A stretch of 64,000 bases of DNA from Nocardia ninae NBRC 108245 (GTDB lineage: Bacteria; Actinomycetota; Actinomycetes; Mycobacteriales; Mycobacteriaceae): positions 91,149 to 155,148 of the forward strand of contig NZ_BJXA01000015.1 in the NCBI RefSeq assembly GCF_007990755.1. The letters run 5' to 3'. Below the pieces are notes generated by a model. That model had not been told where the DNA came from. It searched no databases and saw only the letters and a list, made by a program, of their open reading frames with translations. This document shows, in pieces, positions 9,225 to 17,625 of this stretch (positions are counted from its first letter, which is position 1; each line of letters begins with the position of its first letter). The position numbers and the translations under genes are program-made.

Positions 9225-9731
9225 ATGAGATGTCTCAGGATTGTCGGCAGTGTGGCGGCAGCCTGCGCCATAGCCCTCGGAGGCGCTGTGCTCAATGCGC
9301 CGGTGCACGCCGCGCCGCAGGAGCTGTGCCCATTGGTGAAGGCGGCATGCAAGTGCGCACAAATTTCACTGTGCACTGCCCACCAGAACTCGGAGTATGT
9401 CTTTCTCGCCGAGATAACAGGCGCACCACGACCCGGCAAAGCGGCCGATCGTGTTGCGTACCCTGTCAGCGTTTTGCAGACGCTCAAGTCATTCGATAAC
9501 GCAACCGCCGATGTGACCACGGTGGAAACGTGGGAAAACACGGCCATGTGCGGCGACATATTCCGGCCGGGCCGCGTCTATCTGATCTTCGGTACTGGCG
9601 AAAATGGGGACAGCATTTCGACGAACCAATGCTCCGGAAATGAGGACGCTACTGATGTGGAGACAAGGAAGAATCTGTTGAAGCGCCTTCACGACTGTCC
9701 AGAGGGCACCGGTCGTCCATCGGAAAACTAG
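9225..9731 (+). CDS. Secreted NTR/TIMP-like domain protein
   Basis: 168 residues with a clear signal peptide (cleavage near VHA/APQ). The mature chain starts with a cysteine cluster (CPLVKAACKCAQISLC) and continues as a beta-rich OB-like domain: YVFLAEITGAP, YPVSVLQTLKS, VTTVETW, CGDIFRPGRVYLIFG. This order of Cys-x-Cys start, VFxAxV strand and late CGxxFxxGxxYLxF fits the netrin/tissue-inhibitor-of-metalloproteinase-like fold found in many secreted actinobacterial proteins. Its role there is unknown; metalloprotease inhibition is only a possibility. AGGAGAG precedes the ATG. It follows the glycine-rich gene by 77 bp. Confidence 0.65.
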   Translation: MRCLRIVGSVAAACAIALGGAVLNAPVHAAPQELCPLVKAACKCAQISLCTAHQNSEYVFLAEITGAPRPGKAADRVAYPVSVLQTLKSFDNATADVTTVETWENTAMCGDIFRPGRVYLIFGTGENGDSISTNQCSGNEDATDVETRKNLLKRLHDCPEGTGRPSEN

Positions 9732-9958
9732 GTCATGCCAGCTGTGGGCGACTCTCGACTCCAGCGCCACCGGCTCAACCCCGCACGCCGGCACTTCGGA
9801 CAAACCATCCGGACTCACCACAAACAACAATACCGTCGACCTGCAAACAGCGCCTTGACACGGGAGGAGAGCCGATACCGCGCGTTGGAAGCCTTGTCCG
9901 CCGACCGATCTGGACGGTTGGCCCACGCGCGGGTCGCGGCATTTGCGTGGTGTGGTTT

Positions 9959-12313
9959 CTATCGATGGATCGGCGTGGTGGGCGGTTCAGGGTCGGTGGA
10001 GAGGGCTCGGGGCGGGCGGGGTTGCCGGAGTCGTGATATCCGCTGTGGTGACGGTGCGGGGTCGGGACCGAACACCGCGGGTAGCTGTGTGGTGACCGGA
10101 TCGGTGACCGGTGTGGTGCGGATCAGATCTACGGGGTTGGCGTTACGCGGGTGCGCGTCATCGAGGACAGGTTCGCCCAAACCCACTCTCTGCTGAATGC
10201 GTTTCATCCATGGTGGTGCCCACCAGCAGTCGTCGCCGAGCAGTTTCATGGTCGCTGGCACCAGCAGCATGCGCAGCACCGTGGCGTCGATGACCAGGGC
10301 CGCGATCATGCCGACAGCGATGTACTGCATCATCACCAGATCCGAGAACGCGAACGCGCCGACGACCACTAGCAGGATCAACGCGGCGGCGGTGATGATG
10401 CGCCCGGTGTGGGCGGTGCCGATGCGCACTGCCTCGGTGGTCGAGGCTCCTTGCGCGCGGGCTTCGACCATGCGTGAGAGCAGGAAGACCTCGTAGTCGG
10501 TGGACAGACCGTAGATGATGGCCATGATGACCACCAGTACCGGCGAGGTGATCGGTTGCGGGGTGAAGTTCAGCAGCGTTGCGCCGTGGCCGTCGATGAA
10601 GATCCAGGTCAGGATTCCGAGGGTGGAGCCGAGGCCGAGCGCGCTCATCAAGGCGGCCTTGATCGGCAGTACCAGTGACCCGAAAGTCAGAAACATCAGC
10701 ACTGTCGTGACGAGCACGACCAGGGTGACCATCCACGGTATCCGCGAGCGCAGGGTGTCGACGCTGTCTTTCTGCAGGGCGGGCATACCGCCGACGAGCA
10801 TACGCACGGAGTCGGGCTGTGGGAGGTCACGCAGGTAATCGATGGAGGGCCCGGCGTTGCTGGAGTCGGTGAGCGCGGCGGTGGTGCGGAAGACCTCGGG
10901 TTGTGTGGTCGAGCGGGACGGCACACCGAAGGGGGCGGCCAGTCCCGGTGCTGTGTTGGCTTGTTTCCACAGTGCGCCGACCGCCTTGGAGTCGTTGGAG
11001 ACGAAGACCAATTCGAGGGGGTCGGATTTGCGGAGCGGGAAGAGCTGGTCGAATTCCTGTTGGGCCAGACGTGTCGGGTTGTTCGGGGGCAGGTACTTCT
11101 CGCTGAGTCCGCCGAATGCCAGGTTGCCGACGGGCAGGATCAGCAGCACGAGCCCCAGCACCAGTGGGACCAATATTTTGACCGGGTGGCGCATGACCCA
11201 TCGGGTGCTGCGGCCCCAGAACCCGTTCTCGACCTCCTCGGCGGGTCTGGTCCTGCGAAACCGCTTGATACCCAGCATGTCCACGCGTGGACCGAGAACC
11301 GCAAGCATCGCGGGCAGGATCGTGATGGCGGTCAGCGCCGCCATCGATACCGTGGCGATCGCGCCGTAGGCGAAGGATTTCAGAAACCCTTGCGGGAACA
11401 GCAGCATCCCGCCGACGCTGGCGACGATCATCGTCGCGGAGAAGACGACGGTGCGGCCCGCGGTCATGACCGTGCGCCGCACGGCAGTAGCAGTGTCATA
11501 GCCTTCGGCGAGTTCTTCGCGGAACCGGCTGACGATGAACAGTCCGTAGTCGATGGCAAGGCCGAACCCGATCATCGAAACCACCGCGGAGACAAAAGAG
11601 TTGACCTCGGTGAACTCGGTGAGGAACTTGACGATGCCGAAGGCACCGAAGACCGTCAGCCCGCCCACGACCAACGGCAGTGACGCAGCGACAAGACCGC
11701 CGAAGATGAAGAACAACAGCAGCCCGACTACGGGAAAGGCCAGCAACTCCATCCGGTGGATATCGTCGGCAATGGTGTCGTTGAGGGCACCGGCCACCGG
11801 CTGTAACCCGCCCACCTGCACATCAACGCCGGCGATGTCGAAGGCACCCTTCACAGTCCGGAAGTTACGGACCATCGTCGTGTCGTCATCGCCGTGCAAG
11901 GCGATGGCCGCGAAGGCATGTCTGCGATCGTCGGTCGCGACTTGGGGGCCACTGAATTTTCCCGTTTCGGTGCGCCAGTAGGCGGCGGTGATCCCCGAAA
12001 TCTGCTCCGGGAATCGCCGCGGCAGATTGTTGAGGCTTTCGACGACCCTGGCCGAGAACTCGGGGTCGTCGACCGTCTTCCCCTCGGGGGCGGTGTAAAG
12101 GACGAGGACATCACCTTCGTGGTTGCGCCCGAACGCCGTATCAGCCAGCCGCGCGGCTGCCGAGGACTCCGAGGTCGGGTCGAACATCCCGCCCGAACTC
12201 AGATGATCCGCGAGCCCAGCCCCGTAACCGGCCAAACCGAGCATGCCCGCGGCCACCACCCCGATGACCACGAACCGGATCCGCGAAACCAGGCCACCCC
12301 ACCACGCAAACAC
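9959..12313 (-). CDS. MMPL family (MmpL/RND) lipid transporter
   Basis: A 784-residue membrane protein with the two-fold MMPL layout. A first transmembrane helix is followed by a periplasmic loop, then helices 2-6 with GFGLAIDYGLFIVSR. A second loop is followed by helices 8-12 with IYGLSTDYEVFLLSR; the Asp-Tyr pairs are the proton-relay positions. The C-terminal tail is Pro/Thr-rich and cytosolic. MMPL proteins export lipids, siderophores or drugs across the inner membrane using the proton gradient. It stands alone, with a GTG start after GGTGGGGTGA. The substrate is unknown. Confidence 0.92.
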   Translation of the reverse strand: MFAWWGGLVSRIRFVVIGVVAAGMLGLAGYGAGLADHLSSGGMFDPTSESSAAARLADTAFGRNHEGDVLVLYTAPEGKTVDDPEFSARVVESLNNLPRRFPEQISGITAAYWRTETGKFSGPQVATDDRRHAFAAIALHGDDDTTMVRNFRTVKGAFDIAGVDVQVGGLQPVAGALNDTIADDIHRMELLAFPVVGLLLFFIFGGLVAASLPLVVGGLTVFGAFGIVKFLTEFTEVNSFVSAVVSMIGFGLAIDYGLFIVSRFREELAEGYDTATAVRRTVMTAGRTVVFSATMIVASVGGMLLFPQGFLKSFAYGAIATVSMAALTAITILPAMLAVLGPRVDMLGIKRFRRTRPAEEVENGFWGRSTRWVMRHPVKILVPLVLGLVLLILPVGNLAFGGLSEKYLPPNNPTRLAQQEFDQLFPLRKSDPLELVFVSNDSKAVGALWKQANTAPGLAAPFGVPSRSTTQPEVFRTTAALTDSSNAGPSIDYLRDLPQPDSVRMLVGGMPALQKDSVDTLRSRIPWMVTLVVLVTTVLMFLTFGSLVLPIKAALMSALGLGSTLGILTWIFIDGHGATLLNFTPQPITSPVLVVIMAIIYGLSTDYEVFLLSRMVEARAQGASTTEAVRIGTAHTGRIITAAALILLVVVGAFAFSDLVMMQYIAVGMIAALVIDATVLRMLLVPATMKLLGDDCWWAPPWMKRIQQRVGLGEPVLDDAHPRNANPVDLIRTTPVTDPVTTQLPAVFGPDPAPSPQRISRLRQPRPPRALSTDPEPPTTPIHR

Positions 12314-12953
12314 TCACCCCACCGCCACAGTGCACGCGACGGTTAATCGTTCGATGCGTTCTCCCACTGTGATACTGCCGAAACGCACCTGCCCGACCGT
12401 GCCTACCCGCATGTGGCCAGCATCCTTCCCACCATTGAACCCACCCGATGTGCCTCCCCGCCAACGGCTCTCACAATCGCCGAGTTCCCACACCGCGCGC
12501 ATTCTCAGGAAAGAATCAGGGTCATCGGCCCCACAGGCATCGTTCCGGCGAGGCCAAAACGGACTGGAAGTGCCTGGCATGCCACCGCGGCGTCCAGTGC
12601 GTGGAGTCGACATATTGGCGCGTTGCCGACGCTGAGATCATCTCTGGCCGTCGATCTTCCGCAGCCCCGCTCTTGCCGCTTCACACCGCGCTGTTTGCGG
12701 CAGTTGCGGATGTTGGCACAGCGCGAGCCGTCGTCTCATCGTTGCTACGCCAGCCGAAATGAAGGTCCCGAGGCGCGGGCGGCGCGTTAGTGGAGTGGTT
12801 TTGCCATCCGGAACCGTCGCGGTGACGAATGTTTGGCACCGACGTGATCCGCGAGGCGCTACTCGGCACCAGCGAGGGCGAGACGAGTGCCGAGTGCAGA
12901 ACTCGATGTCTGCGTATGGCCGTGAAATTAACAGGCAGGAGGAAGACAGACCA
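12314..12953. other. 640-bp divergent intergenic region
   Basis: It lies between the outward-facing MMPL gene and the duplicated glycine-rich gene, so it must hold both promoters. No internal gene is convincing; the frames on both strands have poor composition. The clearest element is the inverted repeat at 12861-12895, listed separately. Confidence 0.4.
12861..12895. repeat. 9-bp perfect inverted repeat upstream of the glycine-rich gene
   Basis: ACTCGGCAC and GTGCCGAGT are exact complements separated by 17 bp, ending about 58 bp before the GTG start. The wide spacing fits an operator for a dimeric regulator better than a terminator. An mRNA leader hairpin is the alternative. Confidence 0.5.
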
Positions 12954-14555
12954 GTGGTGACCAGAACAGGGAAGTCGACAGCGATGCTCGGTGAAAACCG
13001 AGGCAGTTCCGGTCGGGTGGGGTGGGCGTGGCTGGGGGTGTTGGCTATGGGCGGTGCGTTGCTGCCGTTGGGTGTGCCGGGCACGGCCGCCGCCGCGGCG
13101 GACTGTCCGACCGAAGGCACGTCGGCCGTGTGTGAGACCCCCGGCAATTTCGGTTACACGGTTCCTCGAGGTGTGAACGAAATCCTGATCACCGTCATCG
13201 GCGCCGGTGGGGCCGAAAGCAGCGATGGGTTCGGTGGCGGAGCCGGGGCGGCGTTCACCTGCAGCGTCAGTGGTCTGCGGGCCGGAACCGTGCTGGATGT
13301 GACGGTCCCGGCCGGAGGCAAGCAGAGCGCGGAGCCCTCGACCTCCGGTGGCGGGTCCGCTTCGGTGAGATCCACCGCCGACGGCGTGGACGTCACCGCC
13401 TCCGGAGGCGGCGGCGGAAGGAGTTACACCGACGACGACTCCGCTGACCAGGATGGCACTGCCGGTGAAACCGGCACCGGCGGTAGCCCGGGCACCTCGC
13501 CCACCTGCACCGCGACTGGTTCCGGGTTGACGGCCACCCTCGGTGCCGTCGCCACCAGCACGGCCGGGCACAGTGCTTCCCCCGACACCGAGAGCACCGG
13601 CGGGACGATCACACCGGACGGCTTCGCCCCTCAGTGCCCGCCCCTGGCCGGGTTCGGCGGCGCAAGCGCTGACCCGTACCTTCTGCATTCCCTCTTTCCT
13701 GACAAAGATCCCAGAGCCGGTCAGGACGGCTGCGTCGTGATCACCCCGGGTGCGGCCTGCGAGGTCACCGGTGACACGACCGCTTGCGCGACCCCCGGGC
13801 CCACCCAGTACACGGTGCCCGCAGGAAAGACCTCGCTCGCCATCACGACTATCGGTGCCGGAGCCGGCGGCGGCGGGGGCGGAATCGGAGGTGCCGCCAG
13901 TCGCGGACTGGACGGGAGTGACGGTGCGAACGGTCAGGGCGGTGCCGGCGGCGGTGCCGGAGCCGCGATCACCTGCACCATCACCGGTCTGCACGCTGGG
14001 ACCGTACTCGACCTGACCGTTCCCCAAGGCGGCGCCGGGGGCGCCTCTTCCAACAGTGGTAGCGGTGAAGGCGGATTTGGAGGCCAGGAGGCCACCGCCG
14101 TCTACGGTCCCGGCGAGGTGAGCGTGCTGAGCCCCGGCGGCGGAGGAGGCGGCGGCGGCTATACCGGCAGAAGCATTGCCCCCGGTCGGGACGGGACCAG
14201 CGGAAGTCCTGACGGGCAAGGGGGCGGCACCCCCGGAACGGGTGGCACCGCAACCCAGGAGTCCGTCGGCGGCGGCCCGGGCACCTCACCGACCTGCACC
14301 GCGACCGGCGACGGCCTGACAGCCACCCCCACGGTCTACTCGAGCGCCGCAGGTACCGCCAGCGACGCTCTCACCGCGGGCACCGGTGGAACAATCGCCG
14401 CACCAGACGCCGTGACCACCGCCTGTGGCACCAACGGCACGGGTGGCACCGGCGGTAGCGGCGGCAAGGGCGGCACCACCAGTGACATCTACGGCAAATC
14501 TGGTTCGCACAGCGAGTCCGGAAAGCCCGGTTGCATCATGATCGTCGCATCCTGA
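12954..14555 (+). CDS. Secreted protein with two glycine-rich modules (internal duplication)
   Basis: About 533 residues: a signal peptide (hydrophobic core, cleavage near GTAAAAA), then two tandem modules of the same type as the protein at 8374-9147. Module 1 opens with AVCETPGNFGYTVPRGVNEI, module 2 with ACATPGPTQYTVPAGKTSLA. Each then has a Gly-rich run, a strand (CSVSGLRAGTVLDVTVP / CTITGLHAGTVLDLTVP), a repeated PGTSPTCTATGxGLTAT and a closing GCVVI/GCIMI. The duplication is obvious by eye. A surface or wall role is likely; the function is unknown. GTG 12954 is chosen because AGGAGG lies upstream; GTG 12957 and ATG 12984 are alternatives. Confidence 0.7.
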   Translation: MVTRTGKSTAMLGENRGSSGRVGWAWLGVLAMGGALLPLGVPGTAAAAADCPTEGTSAVCETPGNFGYTVPRGVNEILITVIGAGGAESSDGFGGGAGAAFTCSVSGLRAGTVLDVTVPAGGKQSAEPSTSGGGSASVRSTADGVDVTASGGGGGRSYTDDDSADQDGTAGETGTGGSPGTSPTCTATGSGLTATLGAVATSTAGHSASPDTESTGGTITPDGFAPQCPPLAGFGGASADPYLLHSLFPDKDPRAGQDGCVVITPGAACEVTGDTTACATPGPTQYTVPAGKTSLAITTIGAGAGGGGGGIGGAASRGLDGSDGANGQGGAGGGAGAAITCTITGLHAGTVLDLTVPQGGAGGASSNSGSGEGGFGGQEATAVYGPGEVSVLSPGGGGGGGGYTGRSIAPGRDGTSGSPDGQGGGTPGTGGTATQESVGGGPGTSPTCTATGDGLTATPTVYSSAAGTASDALTAGTGGTIAAPDAVTTACGTNGTGGTGGSGGKGGTTSDIYGKSGSHSESGKPGCIMIVAS

Positions 14556-14642
14556 CAGCGAACAACTCCCACTAACGGCGGTCAGCTCACACCGTGCCCG
14601 CCGACTCGAACCCGCACCCGATAACACCCACCTCCCTGACCA

Positions 14643-14675
14643 GACCACCACACCGGATACACCGGTGTGGTGGTC
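14643..14675 (+). terminator. Hairpin terminator after the glycine-rich gene
   Basis: A perfect 14-bp stem (GACCACCACACCGG and its complement) with loop ATACA is followed by AGTTCTTCTTG. It lies 88 bp past the stop codon and ends the glycine-rich transcript. Confidence 0.75.
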
Positions 14676-15035
14676 AGTTCTTCTTGTCGACACCGCTGGG
14701 CAACGGCGAACACCCCCGCAACCACCACAACAGATCCGCCGACTGAATGATCTAGAGACACAAATTGTTCCGCGCATCGCGGCCACTGATCCGACGAGAC
14801 CGCGGATCGCAGACCGGCCATTGAACCGGGCGCGGTCGCCGCGGTGATGAGGGTTCAGCCACCCATGAACCGACGTCCGTCGGTGCGGGTTCAGGCGCCT
14901 CTGACACGAAGGGGGCGCTGCTCGCCGACCACGCCCGCGACGAAACTGGTCCCACGACCCGTACTTCGCTGCGGTCCTGCAGCATCGAGTCAGCCGATCC
15001 GGATACGGAACCGGTTTTCCCGGTCCCCGGGCAGC
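14676..15035. other. 360-bp stretch with no gene seen
   Basis: It lies between the terminator and the 3' end of the reductase-like gene on the other strand. The only structure seen is ACCGAC-GTCC-GTCGGT at 14869-14884, a 6-bp dyad of uncertain meaning. No coding frame is supported. Confidence 0.35.
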
Positions 15036-15590
15036 TCAGCCGTTGGTCACGGCGTATCGGAGCAGAGCCACGCCGGAACGCAACGCCCGTGACTCGAGCA
15101 GCTCGAGACCGGAGAACGAGGTGCCCTCAGCGACCAGACCCTTTCCGCGGCCCTGGACGGCGGGGAAGACGAGCAGCCGGATCTCGTCGACGAGCCCGGC
15201 TGCCAGCACCGCGTGCGCCAAGGTCAGGCTGCCGCACAACGTGATGTCGCCGCCGTCGGACTCCTTAAGCCGACGCACCTCTTCGACCGGGTCACCGGAG
15301 AGGATCGTCGAGTTGCGCCACTGCGGATCCGTCATCGACGAAGAGACGATGTATTTCTGCACTTGGTCCAGGTACGCACCGGCCGGCTCGTCGGTGTGTT
15401 GAGGCCAGTGGCCGCGAAAGTCCTCGAAGGTCTGCCGACCCAGCAACACCGCGTCGGAGGACGCGCCCAAGAGCTTCGTCGCGTCCAACCAGTCCTCGAT
15501 GCCCCCCTCGGGAGATGGGTCGAACCACTCATCGAGCATCTCGATCCGCCCATCGGCAGTGATGTTCTCGGTGAGCAGCAGTCGGCGCAT
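15036..15590 (-). CDS. Dihydrofolate reductase-like (RibD C-terminal fold) protein
   Basis: 184 residues of the RibD_C/DHFR-like family: MRRLLLTENITADGRIE at the N-terminus, LLGRQTFEDFRGHWP in the cofactor-adjacent helix, DITLCGSLTLAHAVLAAGLVDE (the conserved G-S/G-x-x-L segment binding NADPH phosphates) and VFPAVQGRGKGLV. Family members reduce pteridine- or deaminoriboflavin-like substrates; most stand-alone actinobacterial copies have unknown substrates. The gene is monocistronic and divergent from the DUF5958 gene. Confidence 0.85.
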   Translation of the reverse strand: MRRLLLTENITADGRIEMLDEWFDPSPEGGIEDWLDATKLLGASSDAVLLGRQTFEDFRGHWPQHTDEPAGAYLDQVQKYIVSSSMTDPQWRNSTILSGDPVEEVRRLKESDGGDITLCGSLTLAHAVLAAGLVDEIRLLVFPAVQGRGKGLVAEGTSFSGLELLESRALRSGVALLRYAVTNG

Positions 15591-15755
15591 GACACCGTTC
15601 TAGCACCGATCAGAAGCGCCCACAATCGCGTCTGGCGCAGCGCCGCACTCGTGGCAGAAACATGTCTTGGTAGGCGCCGTTCTGTCACACTTCGAGCACG
15701 GCTTCGCCGGCCGTGGCGGGTGGCAGGACGGATCGGTCGGGGGAGTGGGGGCGAG

Positions 15756-16163
15756 ATGCACGAGAGCGAGATCGTTCTGAACGAGCTCGCGCAGGCGTTG
15801 CGGCCTATGCCGGATGGCGTGGAGTGGTTCGAAAGCCTCGGGGCTGACCAACAGTTCGTCGTTCTGCGCCGTGCTGCCGAGTACTGCCTTCAGGCGCGCG
15901 CCACCATTGATGACGGGGCGGAGAGTATTCGCCGGTCAGGTATACGACCGACCCACACCCCAGCGGTGCTGATCCAGCGCGGGCACCTGAACGTGCAGCT
16001 GACAAAGATCATCGGCCTGCCAGAAGGCGAGCGGGTCAAAGCCTTTCGCCTGCTGATCGCGCTGTTGGGTGTCGCAGACGAGCGCAGGCGTGCACGCTAC
16101 TGCGCCGACGGGTGCAGCCATGCTTGGCACCAGTTGCCGTCGGGCCGGGGGATAACAGCCTGA
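15756..16163 (+). CDS. DUF5958 family protein
   Basis: 135 residues, mostly helical, with features I associate with DUF5958: VLNELAQALRPMPDGVEWF, CLQARATIDDGAESIRRSG, RPTHTPAVLI, FRLLIALLGVADERRR and a closing CADGCSHAWH. The paired cysteines and histidines at the C-terminus might bind a metal, but this is inference. Function unknown. GGGGGAGTGGGGG lies just upstream of the ATG. A longer upstream frame exists but overlaps the divergent gene and is rejected. Confidence 0.7.
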   Translation: MHESEIVLNELAQALRPMPDGVEWFESLGADQQFVVLRRAAEYCLQARATIDDGAESIRRSGIRPTHTPAVLIQRGHLNVQLTKIIGLPEGERVKAFRLLIALLGVADERRRARYCADGCSHAWHQLPSGRGITA

Positions 16164-16259
16164 AGCTCCGTGTGTTTGTGATGCACGCAACGCTGGACCT
16201 CGAGTGGGCTCGAGGTTGCACGATGGTTCGGACATCGTATTCGAGGAGGGAAGCGAACT

Positions 16260-16688
16260 GTGCCGAAACTTGACCGGATCATCGAGTCCGCGTTGTATGT
16301 CGACGACCTCGGTCGTGCCCGCAAGTTCTATACCGATGTGCTGCAACTGAAGCCGATTCTCGACGCGGATCCGTTGTGCGCGTTCGATATCGGGGGCGAC
16401 AATGTGCTGCTGCTGTTCCGCCGCGGCGGATCGCTCGAACCGAAAGTGCTGCCCGAACCGGCTCTGCCGAACGGCGAGATCCCACCCCACGACGGCAGCG
16501 GCCGGCTCCATGTGTGCTTCGCGGTCTCCGAGGACCAACTGAGCGAGTGGGAAACTCACCTGAACGCGCACGACATCCCGATCGAAGGCCGGACCAACTG
16601 GGCCCGTGGCGGACGCAGCATCTACTTCCGGGATCCCGACGAGCACCTACTCGAACTCATGACTCCGGGTAACTGGCCGACTTACTGA
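16260..16688 (+). CDS. VOC-family (glyoxalase/bleomycin-resistance-like) protein
   Basis: 142 residues with two beta-alpha-beta-beta-beta modules. The first is IIESALYVDDLGRARKFYTD through DIGGDNVLLLF, the second begins GRLHVCFAVSEDQLSEWE and ends with RSIYFRDPDEHLLELM, where the conserved His and late Glu are typical metal ligands. It could be a glyoxalase-like isomerase, dioxygenase or resistance protein; the substrate is unknown. The GTG start follows a strong GAGGAGGGAA. Confidence 0.85.
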   Translation: MPKLDRIIESALYVDDLGRARKFYTDVLQLKPILDADPLCAFDIGGDNVLLLFRRGGSLEPKVLPEPALPNGEIPPHDGSGRLHVCFAVSEDQLSEWETHLNAHDIPIEGRTNWARGGRSIYFRDPDEHLLELMTPGNWPTY

Positions 16689-16864
16689 ATCTCCCGAGCA
16701 GGGCGAGTGTCAGCCTGTGCTTTAGTCGGGCGCAGCCAGCGCTCCGAGATGGCGAGCGGGTAGCCGACGCGGATCTTGCCGATCGGGCCGTAGACCCATC
16801 TGGGCCAACACCTTTCGGTGAGCTTCGGCCTGGACTCGACCAACTCGATGGCCAGGAACCTCAC
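16682..16864 (-). CDS. Doubtful 60-residue reading frame
   Basis: It reads MRFLAIELVESRPKLTERCW and continues with GKIRVGYPLAISERWLRP. Composition is more protein-like than neighbouring frames, but there is no Shine-Dalgarno sequence before the GTG and its 3' end overlaps the VOC gene by seven bases. It may be a small gene or the remnant of a longer one. No family recognised. Confidence 0.2.
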   Translation of the reverse strand: MRFLAIELVESRPKLTERCWPRWVYGPIGKIRVGYPLAISERWLRPTKAQADTRPAREIQ

Positions 16865-17034
16865 GGAGTGGGCTGTGCCCAGGCAGTCAACTCGGCGGCC
16901 GAGTGCCTTCGCGGCCAGGCGAGATGGCGTCGTGACCGCGCGGGTCGTTCATCACTACGCAGGGCACGTGGCGCCGCAGACTGGATGTCGCCGAGCATGG
17001 AGCTGAGGGCGACACGCCGGTCTGCGGCGAGCAC

Positions 17035-17487
17035 TCAGGGCAGGACGGCGCAGGCAGGGCCGAGATTGATGCCGGTTCCGACGTTCATTGCCGTGCGGGG
17101 GAGGTAGACATCGAAGTCGTCACCGTCCAAGAGTTCGAGGACCACGATTTTGTGCGGGCCCTTCCGGTCGGGGGTCCACGTGGCGCGCGCCACTCCCGAC
17201 GCATCCGCAATCAATTCATACGGCTGGAATTGCTTGTAGTCCGCGGTTTTCGGGTCGTCGCCGATCTGGTCGAGCAGGACCACCTCCTTGCCGGGGTCTG
17301 TGATCACGGTGACCGGGTAGGAGCAGCCGGTGCCGCGGGCATCTGCCGAGCTGCCGAAACTCTGTCCGGTCTCGACGCGGACGCTCGTGACGGTTGCTCC
17401 CGCCTGCGGCGCGGTGAATGCGATGGCTGAGGCCAATATGCTGAGCGTCGCCATGGTGGTGGCGGCTGCCCTGTTGGAGCTATGCAC
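17035..17487 (-). CDS. Secreted small protein, Ig-like
   Basis: 150 residues with a Sec signal peptide (N-terminal basic patch, hydrophobic run, cleavage near AGA/TVTS). The mature part has a disulphide pair (GTGCSYPVTVIT and GPACAVLP) and strands PVTVITDP, KEVVLLDQIG, ARATWTPDRKGPHKIVVLEL, which suggest an immunoglobulin-like beta-sandwich. Many nocardial genomes encode such small secreted proteins of unknown role. No operon partner. Confidence 0.7.
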   Translation of the reverse strand: MHSSNRAAATTMATLSILASAIAFTAPQAGATVTSVRVETGQSFGSSADARGTGCSYPVTVITDPGKEVVLLDQIGDDPKTADYKQFQPYELIADASGVARATWTPDRKGPHKIVVLELLDGDDFDVYLPRTAMNVGTGINLGPACAVLP

Positions 17488-17579
17488 GTTGAATTACTCT
17501 CTCTAGCAATGGATTCCCCCGATTGGAGTTGAGGCGAACTATACAGGCGACCGGCACTGCGGAGGCTGGATATAACCAG

Positions 17580-17619
17580 CGCATCGCGCGTCGAGGTACC
17601 GCTGCCGACGCGCGATGCG
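17580..17619 (-). terminator. Hairpin downstream of the HEAT-repeat gene
   Basis: A perfect 14-bp stem, CGCATCGCGCGTCG paired with its complement, around a 12-base loop. It starts seven bases beyond the HEAT gene stop, in the position of its terminator, though no long T run follows. Confidence 0.6.
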
Positions 17620-17625
17620 TTCGCA

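Noticed and set aside
8374-14555. PE-PGRS proteins
   Set aside because: The glycine-rich proteins have Sec signals and repeated cysteine/VPxG modules, and there is no N-terminal PE domain.
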